A stretch of DNA of 64,000 bases from Phoenix dactylifera (GCF_009389715.1 NC_052397.1:11233595-11297594), one strand, 5' to 3'; positions 11,527-24,143 are shown, counted from the stretch's first letter. Notes: generated by a model from the letters alone, not told the origin. Numbers and translations: made by a program.

Positions 11527-12239
11527 TAGTATCAGAAGCATGACTGATCCTATTTTGATCCTATGGCTCATTTGCATCTATTCTTTTCTCTTTTCTCCTC
11601 AATATTTTCATTCTTTGTTGTGTTTGCATATTCTACATGTTCTACTACTTTTGTAGACTACTGCATTTGCTTCTCGTGCTCTGCTGTGACTTCGACTTCT
11701 TCTCCAAAATGGTGCATCAGCTTCTTAGACTAGATAAATAATATTGGAAGTCCATTGCTTGTCCTACCTATACTAGAAATCTATTTCTAGTTTGTATTTA
11801 TCTCTTATTCTAATTTTTTGTTAGAATAGTTTATCTTTTATTGTTGGCCTATTTTAGTTAAGTTGAGCCTTAGGCATAATATTTTTGAGTTTGTTTTTAA
11901 GTTGAAGTGGGATAGTGATGTTTTCAAGATCTAGTGGGAGATGGTGACGTAGTTGAGAGAGAGTTTAGTGAGACATCTTTTGTGGTAAGAAAGAGGTTAT
12001 GAGATCAAAGGCTTGAGGGTTCTTTGCGAGAGGAGCCAAACTGATTGTTTCGGCATTTATTTCTTTTTAAATAAATTTATTTTTTCTCTCTATAATCTTT
12101 TTTCACTATTGTTGCTTGATTTTTTTAGTATTTGTTCTAGTTCTTAGGTCGGCATGGCCGACCTACTTCAGATAGTGTACCGTTCTATATGATGTCAATG
12201 GAAAAAAAAAAAATTTTTTGAATAAACCAACATGCTATA
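11527..12239 (+). other. Internal remnant of the split copia element, non-coding
   Basis: No recognisable gag or protease. The T-rich sequence has lost any open frame. Confidence 0.45.
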
Positions 12240-12683
12240 CACATGCCAATAAAAACTCATGGTTGGCTTTAAGCCTGTGTCCATTCCTATTGCTACAAGC
12301 TCCCATTTGTCCCTCCATTTTGGTGATCCTATAGGTAATCCTACTCGATATTGTAGCATTGTCAGAGCACTTTAGTATCTTACCTTAACACGACCTAATA
12401 TTACCTTTGTTGTTAATCATATTTGTCAGTTTATGCATTGCCCTACTATTCCCTAGTGGCAAACGGTCAAACATATTCATCGTTACTTGAAACACACTAT
12501 TCACCATGGCCTCTTGACCACTAGGTCTTCTTTCCTACAACTTCATGCCTCCTTTGATCCCAATTAGGCTAGGAACCCAGATGATTGTCACTCTATCAGC
12601 GGATTTTCTATGTTTCTTGGTCCTTATCTCATTTTTCAGAGTGCCAAGAAATAATGCATTGTTGTTCGCTCCAATATTGAATC
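12240..12683 (+). pseudogene. copia reverse transcriptase/RNase H, left piece
   Basis: Reading + strand frames with stops gives copia phrases in order: a GNPTRY region, then YLTLTRPNITF, ICQFMH, HRYLKHTIHHGL, a decayed DADWAG/DD region, then SGFSMFLGP. It runs into the GAATC target site at 12679-12683. The frame continues across the nested insertion at 24144. It is not functional. Confidence 0.85.
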
Positions 12684-13094
12684 TGTTGCCCAGTAGATAC
12701 AACCCAAGAGGGGGGGGGGGGGTGAATTGGGTCTTTTAAAACTTTTATACTACTTCTAAAACTTTTCAATTAATTATGCTAAGTTATATAGATACACAGT
12801 GGAATTTAAACTTAGCAACAGTTTGATTTATTGAATGAGACTTGATTAAGTAAATTGAATATGCTTGCAACTAAAGGATGCACGGATAAGCGTTAAGCAA
12901 GCAATTTATCTAAGTAAGTAAGTGAGCAAGTTAGACAATGACAAAAAGCATCACAAACACAACAAACATATAGTGGTTCGGTGCACCCCAGCACCTACAT
13001 CCACTCTCCAAGACCTCTTGAGAATTTCACTATAATCCTCCAGATTACAGCCGGTTGTTTTACAAGCTCACAACCCAACTTGTTGTTGTGCGAG

Positions 13095-13365
13095 ATCACA
13101 ACGAACTCGGTCGGTTTTCACAGGCTCACCGACTAGAACCAACCGATTGTTTTCACGGGCTCACAATCCAACCCAGTTGGTTTTTCCAAAGGCTCACCAA
13201 CCACAACCTTACAACGATTGTTTTCCGGGTTCACAATCAACCCAGTTGGATTTTCCCAAAGGCTCACCAACCACAACCTTACAACGTTGGTTTTCCCTTT
13301 GGCTCACCAACAAACCTTAACACCGTTGGTTTTTCCTTTGGCTTACCAACAAACCTTAACCTCTT
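13095..13365 (+). repeat. Short repeat block with GGCTCACCAACCACAACC
   Basis: The phrase (G)GCTCACCAAC and TTGGTTTTCC repeat at 40-60 base intervals. An equal block lies in the right LTR at about 22558-22828. The long open frame across this block is a by-product of the repeat and not a gene. Confidence 0.7.
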
Positions 13366-13847
13366 GATTCAATCCCTTGATTGAATCAAGTTACAAGATA
13401 TTAGACTAAGAATTTAAATCAAATACAAGCTTCTTAACTAAGCAAATATAGCAAATATAAATAAATAGAGTAAAGAGAAGCCCTCAAACGAGTTTTGAAG
13501 ATGAAGGAGCTCGGCTTCTTCTTTACTTGACCCTCCTCTGATTTGGCACGAAGTAGAGGATCACCGAGGCAGCACACGGATGGAGAGGAAGCTTTGGGAT
13601 TCACTTGGTTGCTCTTCTTCTCTCTATTTTTCTTTGAATGGCCCTTTTGTGCTTATGGGAGATTTTCCTTGTAATCTCTTTGAAATCTCTTTCCTAAATG
13701 TTATTTTCTACTTCCATACCTTCTCCTCTAGCTCTCCTCTTGATTTTATAGCTTTTGATGGCGTGGAAACAAAAACTAGCCGTTAGAGACAAAAATAGAG
13801 CCGTTATGACCCGTCTGCACATTCTGACAATGTATCCGTTGGGCTCG

Positions 13848-14442
13848 GAGTCGACTCGCGCGATCTGGAATCGACTCGGCTGCTGCAGGAGTCGACTCGT
13901 GCTTGACTGGAGACGACTCGGCCACTGTTCCAAATTTAAATTAATGTGCATGCCTTGTCCTAGAGTCGACTCGGACCAAACTGGAGTCGACTCGCCAATA
14001 GCTGGAGACGACTCGGGCACTTGGGGGTCGGCTCATTCTCAGGAATCCAGAGGACATACTTTCTGATTTTCTTCCTCGAGTCGACTCGGATTCTCTTGGA
14101 GTCGACTCGGCTCTCAGAGCCCGAAAACTGATCCTCTATCTTTGGAGTTGAACTGCCTCGGAGTCGACTCGAACTTTGCAGGAGTCGACTCGGCTCTCAG
14201 TGTCCGAAATTATCTCTCTGACTTTTTGCCTTGCTTTTCTCTGGGAATCGACTCTTGCACAATTAGGAGTCGACTCGCCTGACTTCGGAGTCGACTCGTG
14301 GTCCTCTGGAGTCGGCTCGGTTGCAGGGTCTAAAATTCTTTGTTCTGTCTTTCCTCTATTACTCTTTTGAGTCGACTCGGAAACGTTGGGAGTCGACTCG
14401 GCATGTATCGGAGTCGACTCGAATTTTCGAGGAGTCGACTCG
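13848..14442. repeat. Array of GAGTCGACTC palindromes in left LTR
   Basis: About 20 copies of a 10-base palindrome, of which 14 are exact by my count, mostly followed by G and spaced roughly 15-60 bases apart. Variants are GAGACGACTC, GAATCGACTC and GAGTCGGCTC. Confidence 0.9.
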
Positions 14443-14696
14443 AGAACTATTCTTTTGAATTTTTCTTTAGAATTTGCTCCTCCAACTTGAATACTTTAAA
14501 CTTGAAACTTGGGCCAATAAATTGTAGCTTTCTTCCAACTTTTCTTGAGAGCTTTGGAGGCCTTCTTGTATTCTTCCAACTTGCTATGTTCCTTGCAAAA
14601 TAAATATCTTTCTCCTTGCAACACAAACATTAGTATTTATACTTCAAGGTTTTGTGATCATCAAAATCAATCTTTAAATCAATCTTTGGGTCATCA

Positions 14697-17600
14697 GTCT
14701 TCCCCTTTTTGATGATGACAAAACTTGGAGTATATGCAATATAAAATATATTGTGTTCTAGAAGTAATGCATAGCTAAGTTGCATGAAGTAGAAAATATA
14801 TATCTTTAAAATATACTTCATGATAATGCTTTTAGATTTAATCTTAACATAATCAACACATAAAGCATTATGAGCATATACTCAGATATTTCTCCCCCTT
14901 TTTGACAACATCAAAAAGGTTGTAAAATAATGAATCATTAAGCACAAGGTTAATGGTACTCAAATATTTCTTTTCCTTATAGTACTCTAATTTTCAGTTA
15001 ATGCATGTTAAATTATTGCAAGTATGAATCATATAACTCAAGGCAATAATGTCAGAATAAGATTAATTAGCATAGATCAGAGCCAATTAAGATGATTTCA
15101 GAGCAAATTATGATGAAAACACATCGAATGTGAGTCCAAAGATAGTTTTCAAATCAAGTACAGGTGGAATCTTTCTTAAGTTAATTCAAGAAGTACCACA
15201 AATGATATTCAAGAAAAGCACGAATGGAAATCTAATCTCTCTTCAATAATAAGTATGAAAGCTTGTTCATTTAAGATCTTTTGCCCAATATATTAAGTAT
15301 TTTAGCAACTTGAGAGCAATTTAGCTAATTTTTAGAGTATAAGAGGAATATATTAAGTATGATTGCAAAGTTCTTTTATGGTGTAAACATATTGTGGCAT
15401 AAATACCAAAACATGAATTTATGCAATTTATGATATATCTTAGAGCATACATAAAATTCAAAGCTTTGAAGGTTCTTATAAAGACTTTATTCCTTTAAAA
15501 AAGAAGCACATTTTGGTACATATAATAATGAATTGGCATAAGAACTCATTAGTGAATTCCAAAAATAGGTTTTCTAAGAGATACTCAAGAAAATTAAACA
15601 CATTATTCTCCCCCTTTTTCAGTAAGTTAGAGGCTCTTAAGATCAACTGTTTGAATTGTAATTTGGTTCATGATATATGCATAAGATATATTAACCAAAT
15701 AACAAGCCTCAAGGTGTATCATTAAGATTTTCAGATTTAAATTTCAGATGATACATATTGGAGAGTAATAGGATCACTTTTTATTTAGTATTCTTTCTCT
15801 CTCCTTTAGTTATAGATTTATGCGATTAAGTTCCATAAGATCTCTCCTTCTGAGATTTTCTTTCGCCCCCTCAATTGATCATTCCATTTAAGAGTTTAGA
15901 ATTTGAAGATAATGTTCAATAAAATTGTCATTTAAAAAATATATTGTCTATAAGTTTTAGCTTATTTTTATAAGACTCAATGTTTGAGATAAGACAAAAT
16001 TTTGTCAAATTCCAGATGATACCAGAACTCATCTCAAGGTATAAACTTATTATATAATTAAAGCAAGTCTTGCAATATAAGGAGGTTCATCAAAATCAAT
16101 CCATAAAAAATCAAGGTATGAGATACTGAATATCTAAAGCTCCCCCTCAAAAGATGCATTCTTCTTTAATCATTCTTTTCTATTGTTGAATTTCAGAGTT
16201 TAATGATAAACGTGAATAAAAACTGAAATTCTATGATATCGAGAATGTAGAGTAATCTAGCATTATTCAAAATTTGTAGCAATTACTCTTTCTAATCCTT
16301 CAAGAAAAGTTATGCTTTCTCTTAATCTTAGAGAAAATGTATAGAAATATTAATCAGAAAATGATTCATTTCAAGCTCAGTTTCTTTCAAAAGCATTTAC
16401 ATTTTCTTTCTTTTAAGAATCATTTGAGTGAGCTGAAATATTTCTAGCTTTAAGATCATTCACTATATATATATATTCTGATGGAAGTCTTTAAGAATGT
16501 AGGAGAGAAAAATATATAGATGATCATTGAGGTATATATATATTTATAGAACTCAATTTCTTAATCATAGTTTTTCAGCAATGTATACATGAAACACAAT
16601 AAATCTTTTTAATATGAAAATAAAATCATATATTTAGAAATTTTTATTTGCAATCAAGATCATCGAAAGACACATCATTTAGACCAATATTAGTACATTT
16701 TAACGATAAGAAAAGATATGTTTCGGATGCGTATCGAGACAATCAATCAAGGCGTCAAAATTAATTCTGTTTCTCTCATGTTAAAATTTTCATTAGAAAT
16801 CATATTGAGTTATTTTCCTAAATGACGCGATCATTAAAGCATATAACTAAGGTTACAAAGATGTAACGATATAAGCATTTTTAGGTTAAGTTTAAGCTTT
16901 TATACAAAATCAGATTCTGAATTTTCATAAGAATTTCCAAGAAGGCTTTCAAAATTGTAATTTGAGATATGTATCTTCCACATTGTAGCTCATCTTAAAT
17001 CACTAAGATTGAAAACACATATTTCAATAACATTAGAGCACTTTCAGAATCTTTGTATTTAATATTGAGTTTTGGTATAAATTAGAATATTATATACCAA
17101 GGTTAGGCAAGTTGAATGATAAAACAAACTCAATTCATTTTGCCTATATAAAGGTATACTTCTCTTCTCCTTTTTACAGATTTATTCAACTTTCAGATTG
17201 TGAATGACAATGACAAATCTGAAATTTCTTTTCAATAATACCAAACAAAGATTTTATGTAGTATTTCAAACATTCAATCAAATTATCCAAGCATGGAGCA
17301 TTGCAAAATATAGAGAACCCGTAATTCAAGACATCATGCCACATGCAAAATATATTATGTGTTAAGTCATGCATTAAAATATTAAGAACAAGCATGTCAA
17401 GGATCAAAATCAATTCTTTTCAAATAAACTCCCCCTATTTAAATATAATCTTGCATTGATTTCATCCTTAAAGTGTGTTTTCAAGTGATTAAAAAATTTG
17501 ACTTGATTCTTCTTATATATTTTCATTTACTTTGTCTTTCATTTTTACTTTCTTATGCTCTATACTCTATTTGCTCCCTATCCGGTGGAGTTGGAAGGGG

Positions 17601-18300
17601 CACGAGGTACTACCACTAGCCTCCCTCTTGTGCCGTCCCTAATATACCCTACACCGAATAGTTGGGTCAAATAGTGTCGGGTACTACCACTAGCCTCCCC
17701 ATTGGCACCATCCCTATGATGAGCAATATAGAAAGGTTAAAATGTTCACTTCAAACTCTCCCTGTTCAAGTGTAATTAATTACGGATTTTATCCCTTTCA
17801 CAAGTCTCATAAATGTGCCAAATATATTATGCTTGTTTTGCTTTTCCTTAAGATTGAAGTGTTTGCCTTTACTTAGATTTTACTTCTCTTGAATAATATC
17901 CATTTTCTTTTCTTTATCTCTCTCTCTTTTTGTTATTCTCAAGTAATTTACATGAAAGAGCAGAATAAAGAAATAATCTTATGTATCATATAGATGTATA
18001 TCATGCAAACAACATTTTCATTGTGCTCAAGGATTCATAACTTCTCACAAGTTATTTTTCATCAAAACTTTAAGCATATACTTGTGTATTTCATGGTTAT
18101 GATATAGGCAAAAAAAATAATTTAGTTTGGGCAAACCATGAAACACTTTCTAAAAGTATAAGTCAATCAATACATATATAGACATGATATCAATAATTAA
18201 TAATTAAAGAATTTAATCATGCCATAATAAGATTTAAGTTATTGACTTTGCTCAATTAATTTATGAGAGAGGTATCTAGAATTACCAATTCATTCTGCAT
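14697..18300 (-). other. Sirevirus 3' non-coding region with repeated polypurine-like boxes
   Basis: This AT-rich region has no coding match. Pyrimidine boxes of the form CTCCCCCT (polypurine on the - strand) recur near 14892, 15608, 16140 and 17427, with a weaker one near 15865, besides the one adjoining the LTR. Near 17590-17735 a more GC-rich stretch contains the phrase GGTACTACCACTAGCCTCCC twice. Confidence 0.6.
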
Positions 18301-19078
18301 TCTTCAGTCAAATACCTACTAGATTTCTTATGTATGAACTTTTGGCTGAAGAAGGTCCTCTCTCTTGTTTGCATGTGAATGTTTATTGTATCTTACATGG
18401 AGATATCCTTCAAGTTGAAATCTCTCACTTTTTTGCTCAAGGATCCTGCATAATTAACAAAATTCTTTTCTTTCTTGAAGGAAAGTCATTAGTTTCTTCA
18501 ACATACAAACCATTCATCCAACATATTTTTAACTAGGTGACTCAATATAAGATATGACAATAGTTGAATATTGAGTCACTTTACTCAAGAGATTGCCTAA
18601 ATATAAGCAAGCACATATCACTTGAACTAAAGAGATAGTTTCATTAATCAAGATGGTTCAAGAACAAGCATGTGAGGTAATAGGAAGATTTATCAAGGTC
18701 AAATCAATTTCTTATTTTCAAAATCAATTTAGTTTAGATTTTATTTGCTTAAGATAATTATCAATAAGACACGCTAGCTAAGTTTTAATCAACTTATCTT
18801 AAACAGTTGTTTCTATCAAAATTCAGATTATGATTTATTTGTTATCAATAAAATATGATTCATTAAAGTTAGATTGAAGTCTTGCACGAGGGCACATAAT
18901 GAGCATACAATCTGGTCTACTAGCTGTATGATAAAATAATTATTCTATCATGCTTCAATACAGCTTTAAAACAATAGATCTACTTTGCTCATCCTTTTCA
19001 AATTCTACAAGATGGGGTCATAGTCATATCTTCTTCATGCCAATCTTCTATAATAGTTTTCTTGTGGACAAACTTTGG

Positions 19079-19333
19079 TCAATGAAGATCCCCTTTCTTG
19101 TTTGTCTTAATTTGGAGTTTAAGAGAAGATGTTAATTCATTCATCATACATATTTCAAACTCACCTTGCATGAGCTTAGTAAAATCTTCATATAACTCTT
19201 CATTAGTAGAACCAAAAATGATGTCATCAATGCATACTTTGAGCAAATAAGATATCACAAATTCTTCTTTTTGATGTATAGATTTATCATTATTGCTGTT
19301 TATCAAAAAGTTACTCAAGCTTTTATATATCAT
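19079..19333 (-). pseudogene. Sirevirus reverse transcriptase remnant
   Basis: The frame carries DDIIFGSTNEELYEDFTKLM and GEFEICMM, which is the copia reverse transcriptase active-site area (normally YVDDIIFGST) with damage before DD. It is flanked by stops. Confidence 0.88.
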
Positions 19334-20154
19334 GCTTTTGATGCTTGTTCCAAATCACATATTGCTTTATCATATATGTAATGAGTATTTTTAAATAATG
19401 TGGTTATTTTACATAGATCTTTTCTAATGAAATAACCATATAGGAGCGCATTCTACACATTCATTTGATAGAATATAAAGCTCATAAAGCAAGCAAATGA
19501 TAATGGTGATCCTAACTTCTAATCATGCAAGAATTTCATCAAGATCTATTTCATCTTTTCTTGATTTAGTCTTTTAGTAATCATCAATTTTTCTTCATTA
19601 AGTACATTTCTGAAAAATCCAATTTGGTTCTAATTATTAACAAGTTTTCAGATTGTTATATGTAAAAGATTGACCATATACATATATAATTTGATTTTAG
19701 TATTTTGATAATAAATCATTAGTCTCATAAAGAATAAAATGAATTGATATTTCTACAACTAGAATCTCTTCATGAATGTTCTATATGCATTGCTTGATGA
19801 ATGATATCCAAAGATAGAAATATCTTTATCAGATTTGGCATTATTTTCATAAGAACATATCAAGCATAACATGTACGACTGAAAAATATGAAAGATATGC
19901 AATAGTTCATTTTCTATTTTTCAGAAGATCAAAAGAAGTTTTCATCAAAAATAGATATAATAGAAATCATATGTATGACAAGCAGTGATGATAGCTTTTA
20001 ACAAAAATCATTTAAGTAGATGACTATCATACACCATTGTCTTTTTCATTTCTTCAAGAGTTCCATTAACACTATTTTACTTAAGGTGTCCTTGGTGCTG
20101 AAATAATTAAATTTAATATTATTTTCTGTATAAACTTTATCAGGATTTTGGTTT

Positions 20155-20409
20155 TCAACACTGTGCCATGATACTCTTTATCTTCACAGTTTGGAAACCT
20201 TTTTCATTTGAACCACTTTTACAAGATTTAGCAAATACAGAAAATACTTCAATTTTATTTGCCAAGAACAAAACCAATGTAAGCTTTTGAAAACTTAGTG
20301 ATGGAAACAACATCCTTAGATTTAGAAGTTGATTCTTGTTTGTTTCCTTAGTTAACATGCATAGCAAACTTTGACCTTTCAAAAGATAATCTAAGTAAGC
20401 CAATGGCAA
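20155..20409 (-). pseudogene. Sirevirus integrase core remnant
   Basis: Phrases VLFLANKIEVFSVFAKSCK and NEKGFQTVKIKS match the copia integrase core between the first and second catalytic Asp. A decayed GPSR-like region precedes it. It is not functional. Confidence 0.8.
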
Positions 20410-20937
20410 GGTCTTTTGAGATTAAGTACATACTAGTATGAGTTGATTTTATAGGCCAAAGATGATTTCTTTAATCTTGGTATTTATAGTGCTTATATTC
20501 AAAAGCATACCAAGTACACATTATTATGTCTATGATCAATAAAAATAATACCATGGATAAAAACTCTCAATCGAGCATATAGAGAATTCATAGAGTTATT
20601 CTTAATAAATTGATTAATCATTTAGCAACTTATCCAACAATAAGTAAAGTATAACATAGAAAGATGGAGTGATTTGGATATTTTTTTTTTCATACCAAAA
20701 ATATCACTTATATCACAAAAATGATTAATACTTGCAAGTTATGTTTTAATCAACTAATAAAGTAATTTCAATACGAGAGGATGCAATAATTACTTATTTC
20801 ATTATTTCTTTCATTTAAATCATTCTTCCTAATTACATTTTAAATTCAATTCTTTAACACATGTCTAGAGCACCCATTGTTTAGATAACATCTTTCATTA
20901 GAACCTTGGATAGCTAGACATATTTGCTGAAAAATAA

Positions 20938-21908
20938 TCATATTTTCAACTTAGGAACCCAAGCTCTTTTGGGTCCTTGTAGGTTAGCTATAATTGTTCC
21001 TTTTGGAACCCATATTTTCTTAATAGCCATTTTGTCCATGAATTTACAGATTTTAGGATTACAAGGGATGTATTTCTGTATCCTCTTGTTGAATTTAACA
21101 AACATAGATCTAACATGAGTAGTAGATAAACTTTCAGTTTTCTGTTTTTGCCTTTTAGGTTCATCAAATTTGTAATGTATAGATTTAGGAACAATAGAAG
21201 AGATTTTACTTAGCTTTTGTTCCTGTTTATCAGTATTATAAGAATCTGTTTTAGAATAATTAAAAACTGTTTTAACCAACATATTTTTGAAAGATTTTTG
21301 GGTGTACCAAGGTTGATATCCTAATCCAACTTTATCAAATTCAGCTCTTTGATTATTTATCATTAGGTTCAATTTTTCAGAGCTGTAGGTAAATCTTTCA
21401 ACAACAGGTTTTAATGCGTCAACTTCTTTAGTTAATCTTCTGTTATCTTCTGAAAGTAATTCATTGTTTTTCTTAAGTTTATCATGACTTTCAGTGAGAA
21501 GTTGATTTCTTTGATTTATTGTTGATTTTCTTTAATTAAGATTTCAGTTTTACAAGTTAGTTTCAGTTTTTCATCTATTAGAATTTGATTTTCATTCTTC
21601 AAGTTCTTGTTCTTACAAATAAGTTTCTTATATTCTAAATACAAATCAGAAAAGGCATCGTGAAGTTCATCAAATGTAAAATTGCTTTCAGTTTCAGCAT
21701 GTACCTCATGTGCCATGAAGCATGGATTTGCAATATGATACTGCTCTTCTTCTACACATGATGTTTCAGATTTGTTAGTGCATTCATATTTGTCTTCAAG
21801 CATATTCCATATTTCTTTAGCAGTCATGCAAGAAGATATGCAATTAAACTCATTCCTATCTAATGCACAATATAATAGGTTCATGGCTTTTGAATTTTGT
21901 TGAACCAT
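20938..21908 (-). pseudogene. Sirevirus gag remnant, two frames
   Basis: 21516-21908 carries NLLYCALDRNEFNCISSCMT and AKEIWNMLEDKYE, the conserved gag core of this copia lineage, followed by an acidic/coiled part (FDELHDAFSDLYLEYKKL). 20938-21372 continues the gag C-terminal part and ends with IWVPKGT and AWVPKLK. The break between the two is a frame change. It lies close to the primer site, as expected for gag. Confidence 0.88.
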
Positions 21909-22129
21909 TTTCTCATTATGACTAGTATTTGTGTGTGTTCCATTGACTATAATGCTTCATAAATTATAATCAAGTGATTGTATGAAAATGCGCATGCGTG
22001 CTTTCCAATGTGTATAGTTTATCCCATTAAATAGTGGAGGTGTATCAATTAATTGTCCTTCTTCTAGAAAACTATCTATTTGAGTTGTCATGATCTTTGG
22101 CTCTTGATCGTAAGATCAATAATTAATCT

Positions 22130-22153
22130 TAGAGCACCTGCTCTGATACCACT
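22130..22153 (-). promoter_or_regulatory. Met-tRNA primer binding site of the Sirevirus-like element
   Basis: On the - strand TGGTATCAGAGCAGG starts two bases inside the 5' LTR (22151 leftwards). This sets the element's orientation. Confidence 0.9.
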
Positions 22154-24138
22154 TGTTGCCCAGTAGATACAACCCAAGAGGGGGGGTGAATGGGTCTTTT
22201 AAAACTTTTATACTACTTCTAAAACTTTTCAATTAATTATGCTAAGTTATATAGATGCACAGTGGAATTTAAACTTAGCAACAGTTTGATTTATTGAATG
22301 AGACTTGATTAAGTAAATTGAATATGCTTGCAACTAAAGGATGCGCGGATAAGCGTTAAGCAAGCAATTTATCTAAGTAAGTAAGTGAGCAAGTTAGACA
22401 ATGACAAAAAGCATCACAAATACAACAAACATATAGTCGTTCGGTGCACCCCAGCACCTACATCCACTCCCCAAGACCTCTTGAGAATTTCACTATAATC
22501 CTCCAGATTACAGCCGGTTGTTTTACAAGCTCACAACCCAACTTGTTGTTGTGCGAGATCACAACGAACTCGGTCAGTTTTCACAGGCTCACCGACTAGA
22601 ACCAACCGATTGTTTTCACGGGCTCACAATCCAACCCAGTTGGTTTTTCCAAAGGCTCACCAACCACAACCTTACAACGATTGTTTTCCGGGTTCACAAT
22701 CAACCCAGTTGGATTTTCCCAAAGGCTCACCAACCACAACCTTACAACGTTGGTTTTCCCTTTGGCTCACCAACAAACCTTAACACCGTTGGTTTTTCCT
22801 TTGGCTTACCAACAAACCTTAACCTCTTGATTCAATCCCTTGATTGAATCAAGTTACAAGATATTAGACTAAGAATTTAAATCAAATACAAGCTTCTTAA
22901 CTAAGCAAATATAGCAAATATAAATAAATAGAGTAAAGAGAAGCCCTCAAATGAGTTTTGAAGATGAAGGAGCTCGGCTTCTTCTTTACTTGACCCTCCT
23001 CTGATTTGGCACGAAGTAGAGGATCACCGAGGCAGCACACGGATGGAGAGGAAGCTTTGGGATTCACTTGGTTGCTCTTCTTCTCTCTATTTTTCTTTGA
23101 ATGGCCCTTTTGTGCTTATGGGAGATTTCCCTTGTAATCTCTTTGAAATCTCTTTCCTAAATGTTATTTTCTACTTCCATACCTTCTCCTCTAGCTCTCC
23201 TCTTGATTTTATAGCTTTTGATGGCGTGGAAACAAAAACTAGCCGTTAGAGACAAAAATAGAGCCGTTATGACCCGTCTGCACATTCTGACAATGTATCC
23301 GTTGGGCTCGGAGTCGACTCGCGCGATCTGGAGTCGACTCGGCTGCTGCAGGAGTCGACTCGTGCTTGACTGGAGACGACTCGGCCACTGTTCCAAATTT
23401 AAATTAATGTGCATGCCTTGTCCTAGAGTCGACGCGGACCAAACTGGAGTCGACTCGCCAATAGCTGGAGACGACTCGGGCACTTGGGGGTCGGCTCATT
23501 CTCAGGAATCCAGAGGACATACTTTCTGATTTTCTTCCTCGAGTCGACTCGGATTCTCTTGGAGTCGACTCGGCTCTCAGAGCCCGAAAACTGATCCTCT
23601 GTCTTTGGAGTTGAACTGCCTCGGAGTCGACTCGGACTTTGCGGGAGTCGACTCGGCTCTCAGTGTCCGAAATTATCTCTCTGACTTTTTGCCTTGCTTT
23701 TCTCTGGGAGTCGACTCTTGCACAATTAGGAGTCGACTCGCCTGACTTCGGAGTCGACTCGTGGTCCTCTGGAGTCGGCTCGGTTGCAGGGTCTAAAATT
23801 CTTTGTTCTGTCTTTCCTCTATTACTCTTTTGAGTCGACTCGAAAACGTTGGGAGTCGACTCGGCATGTATCGGAGTCGACTCGAGAACTATTCTTTTGA
23901 ATTTTTCTTTAGAATTTGCTCCTCCAACTTGAATACTTTAAACTTGAAACTTGGGCCAATAAATTGTAGCTTTCTTCCAACTTTTCTTGAGAGCTTTGGA
24001 GGCCTTCTTGTATTCTTCCAACTTGCTATATTCCTTGCAAAATAAATATCTTTCTCCTTGCAACACAAACATTAGTATTTATACTTCAAGGTTTTGTGAT
24101 CATCAAAATCAATCTTTAAATCAATCTTTGGGTCATCA
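22154..24138 (-). repeat. Right LTR (5' LTR) of the Sirevirus-like element
   Basis: 1985 bases. It differs from the left LTR by about 17 substitutions, a shorter G run, one T indel and one missing 21-base palindrome unit (around 23884). It contains the palindrome array at 23311-23884. Confidence 0.95.
23311..23884. repeat. Array of GAGTCGACTC palindromes in right LTR
   Basis: About 19 copies, one fewer than in the left LTR. One copy has mutated to GAGTCGACGC, and two that are GAATCGACTC on the left are exact here. Confidence 0.9.
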
Positions 24139-24143
24139 GAATC

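Larger units (their letters stand above)
12684..14696 (-). repeat. Left LTR (3' LTR) of the Sirevirus-like element
   Basis: 2013 bases, TGTTGCCCAG...GGGTCATCA. It contains a long G run near 12711-12722, a GGCTCACCAAC-type short repeat block (about 13100-13360) and an array of about 20 GAGTCGACTC palindromes (13848-14442). It is nearly identical to 22154-24138. Confidence 0.95.
12684..24138 (-). mobile_element. Sirevirus-like copia retrotransposon, 11.45 kb, nested insertion
   Basis: It is a complete element on the - strand, with two direct LTRs of about 2 kb (12684-14696 and 22154-24138), flanked by a perfect 5-bp target duplication GAATC (12679-12683 and 24139-24143). LTR ends are TG...CA. 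Next to the right LTR, read on the - strand, lies the primer site TGGTATCAGAGCAGG (22151 leftwards). Next to the left LTR lies a polypurine tract (AAAAAGGGGAAGA on the - strand, about 14697-14712). Coding remnants appear on the - strand in copia order: gag, integrase, reverse transcriptase. The LTRs differ by only about 17 substitutions by eye, so the insertion is young. The coding region is full of stops. Confidence 0.93.

Noticed and set aside
11160-11543. 127-residue open frame starting with acidic residues
   Set aside because: It runs into the putative copia LTR and primer site, and the matching part recurs as LTR at 24473-24685.
13055-13384. 109-residue open frame, also present at 22518-22847
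   Set aside because: It is produced by short repeats (GGCTCACCAAC type) in both LTRs of the Sirevirus-like element and has no protein similarity.
13848-14442. Palindrome array as a possible CRISPR array
   Set aside because: Repeats are only 10 bases, spacers are irregular, the array is duplicated in both LTRs, and the genome is a plant.
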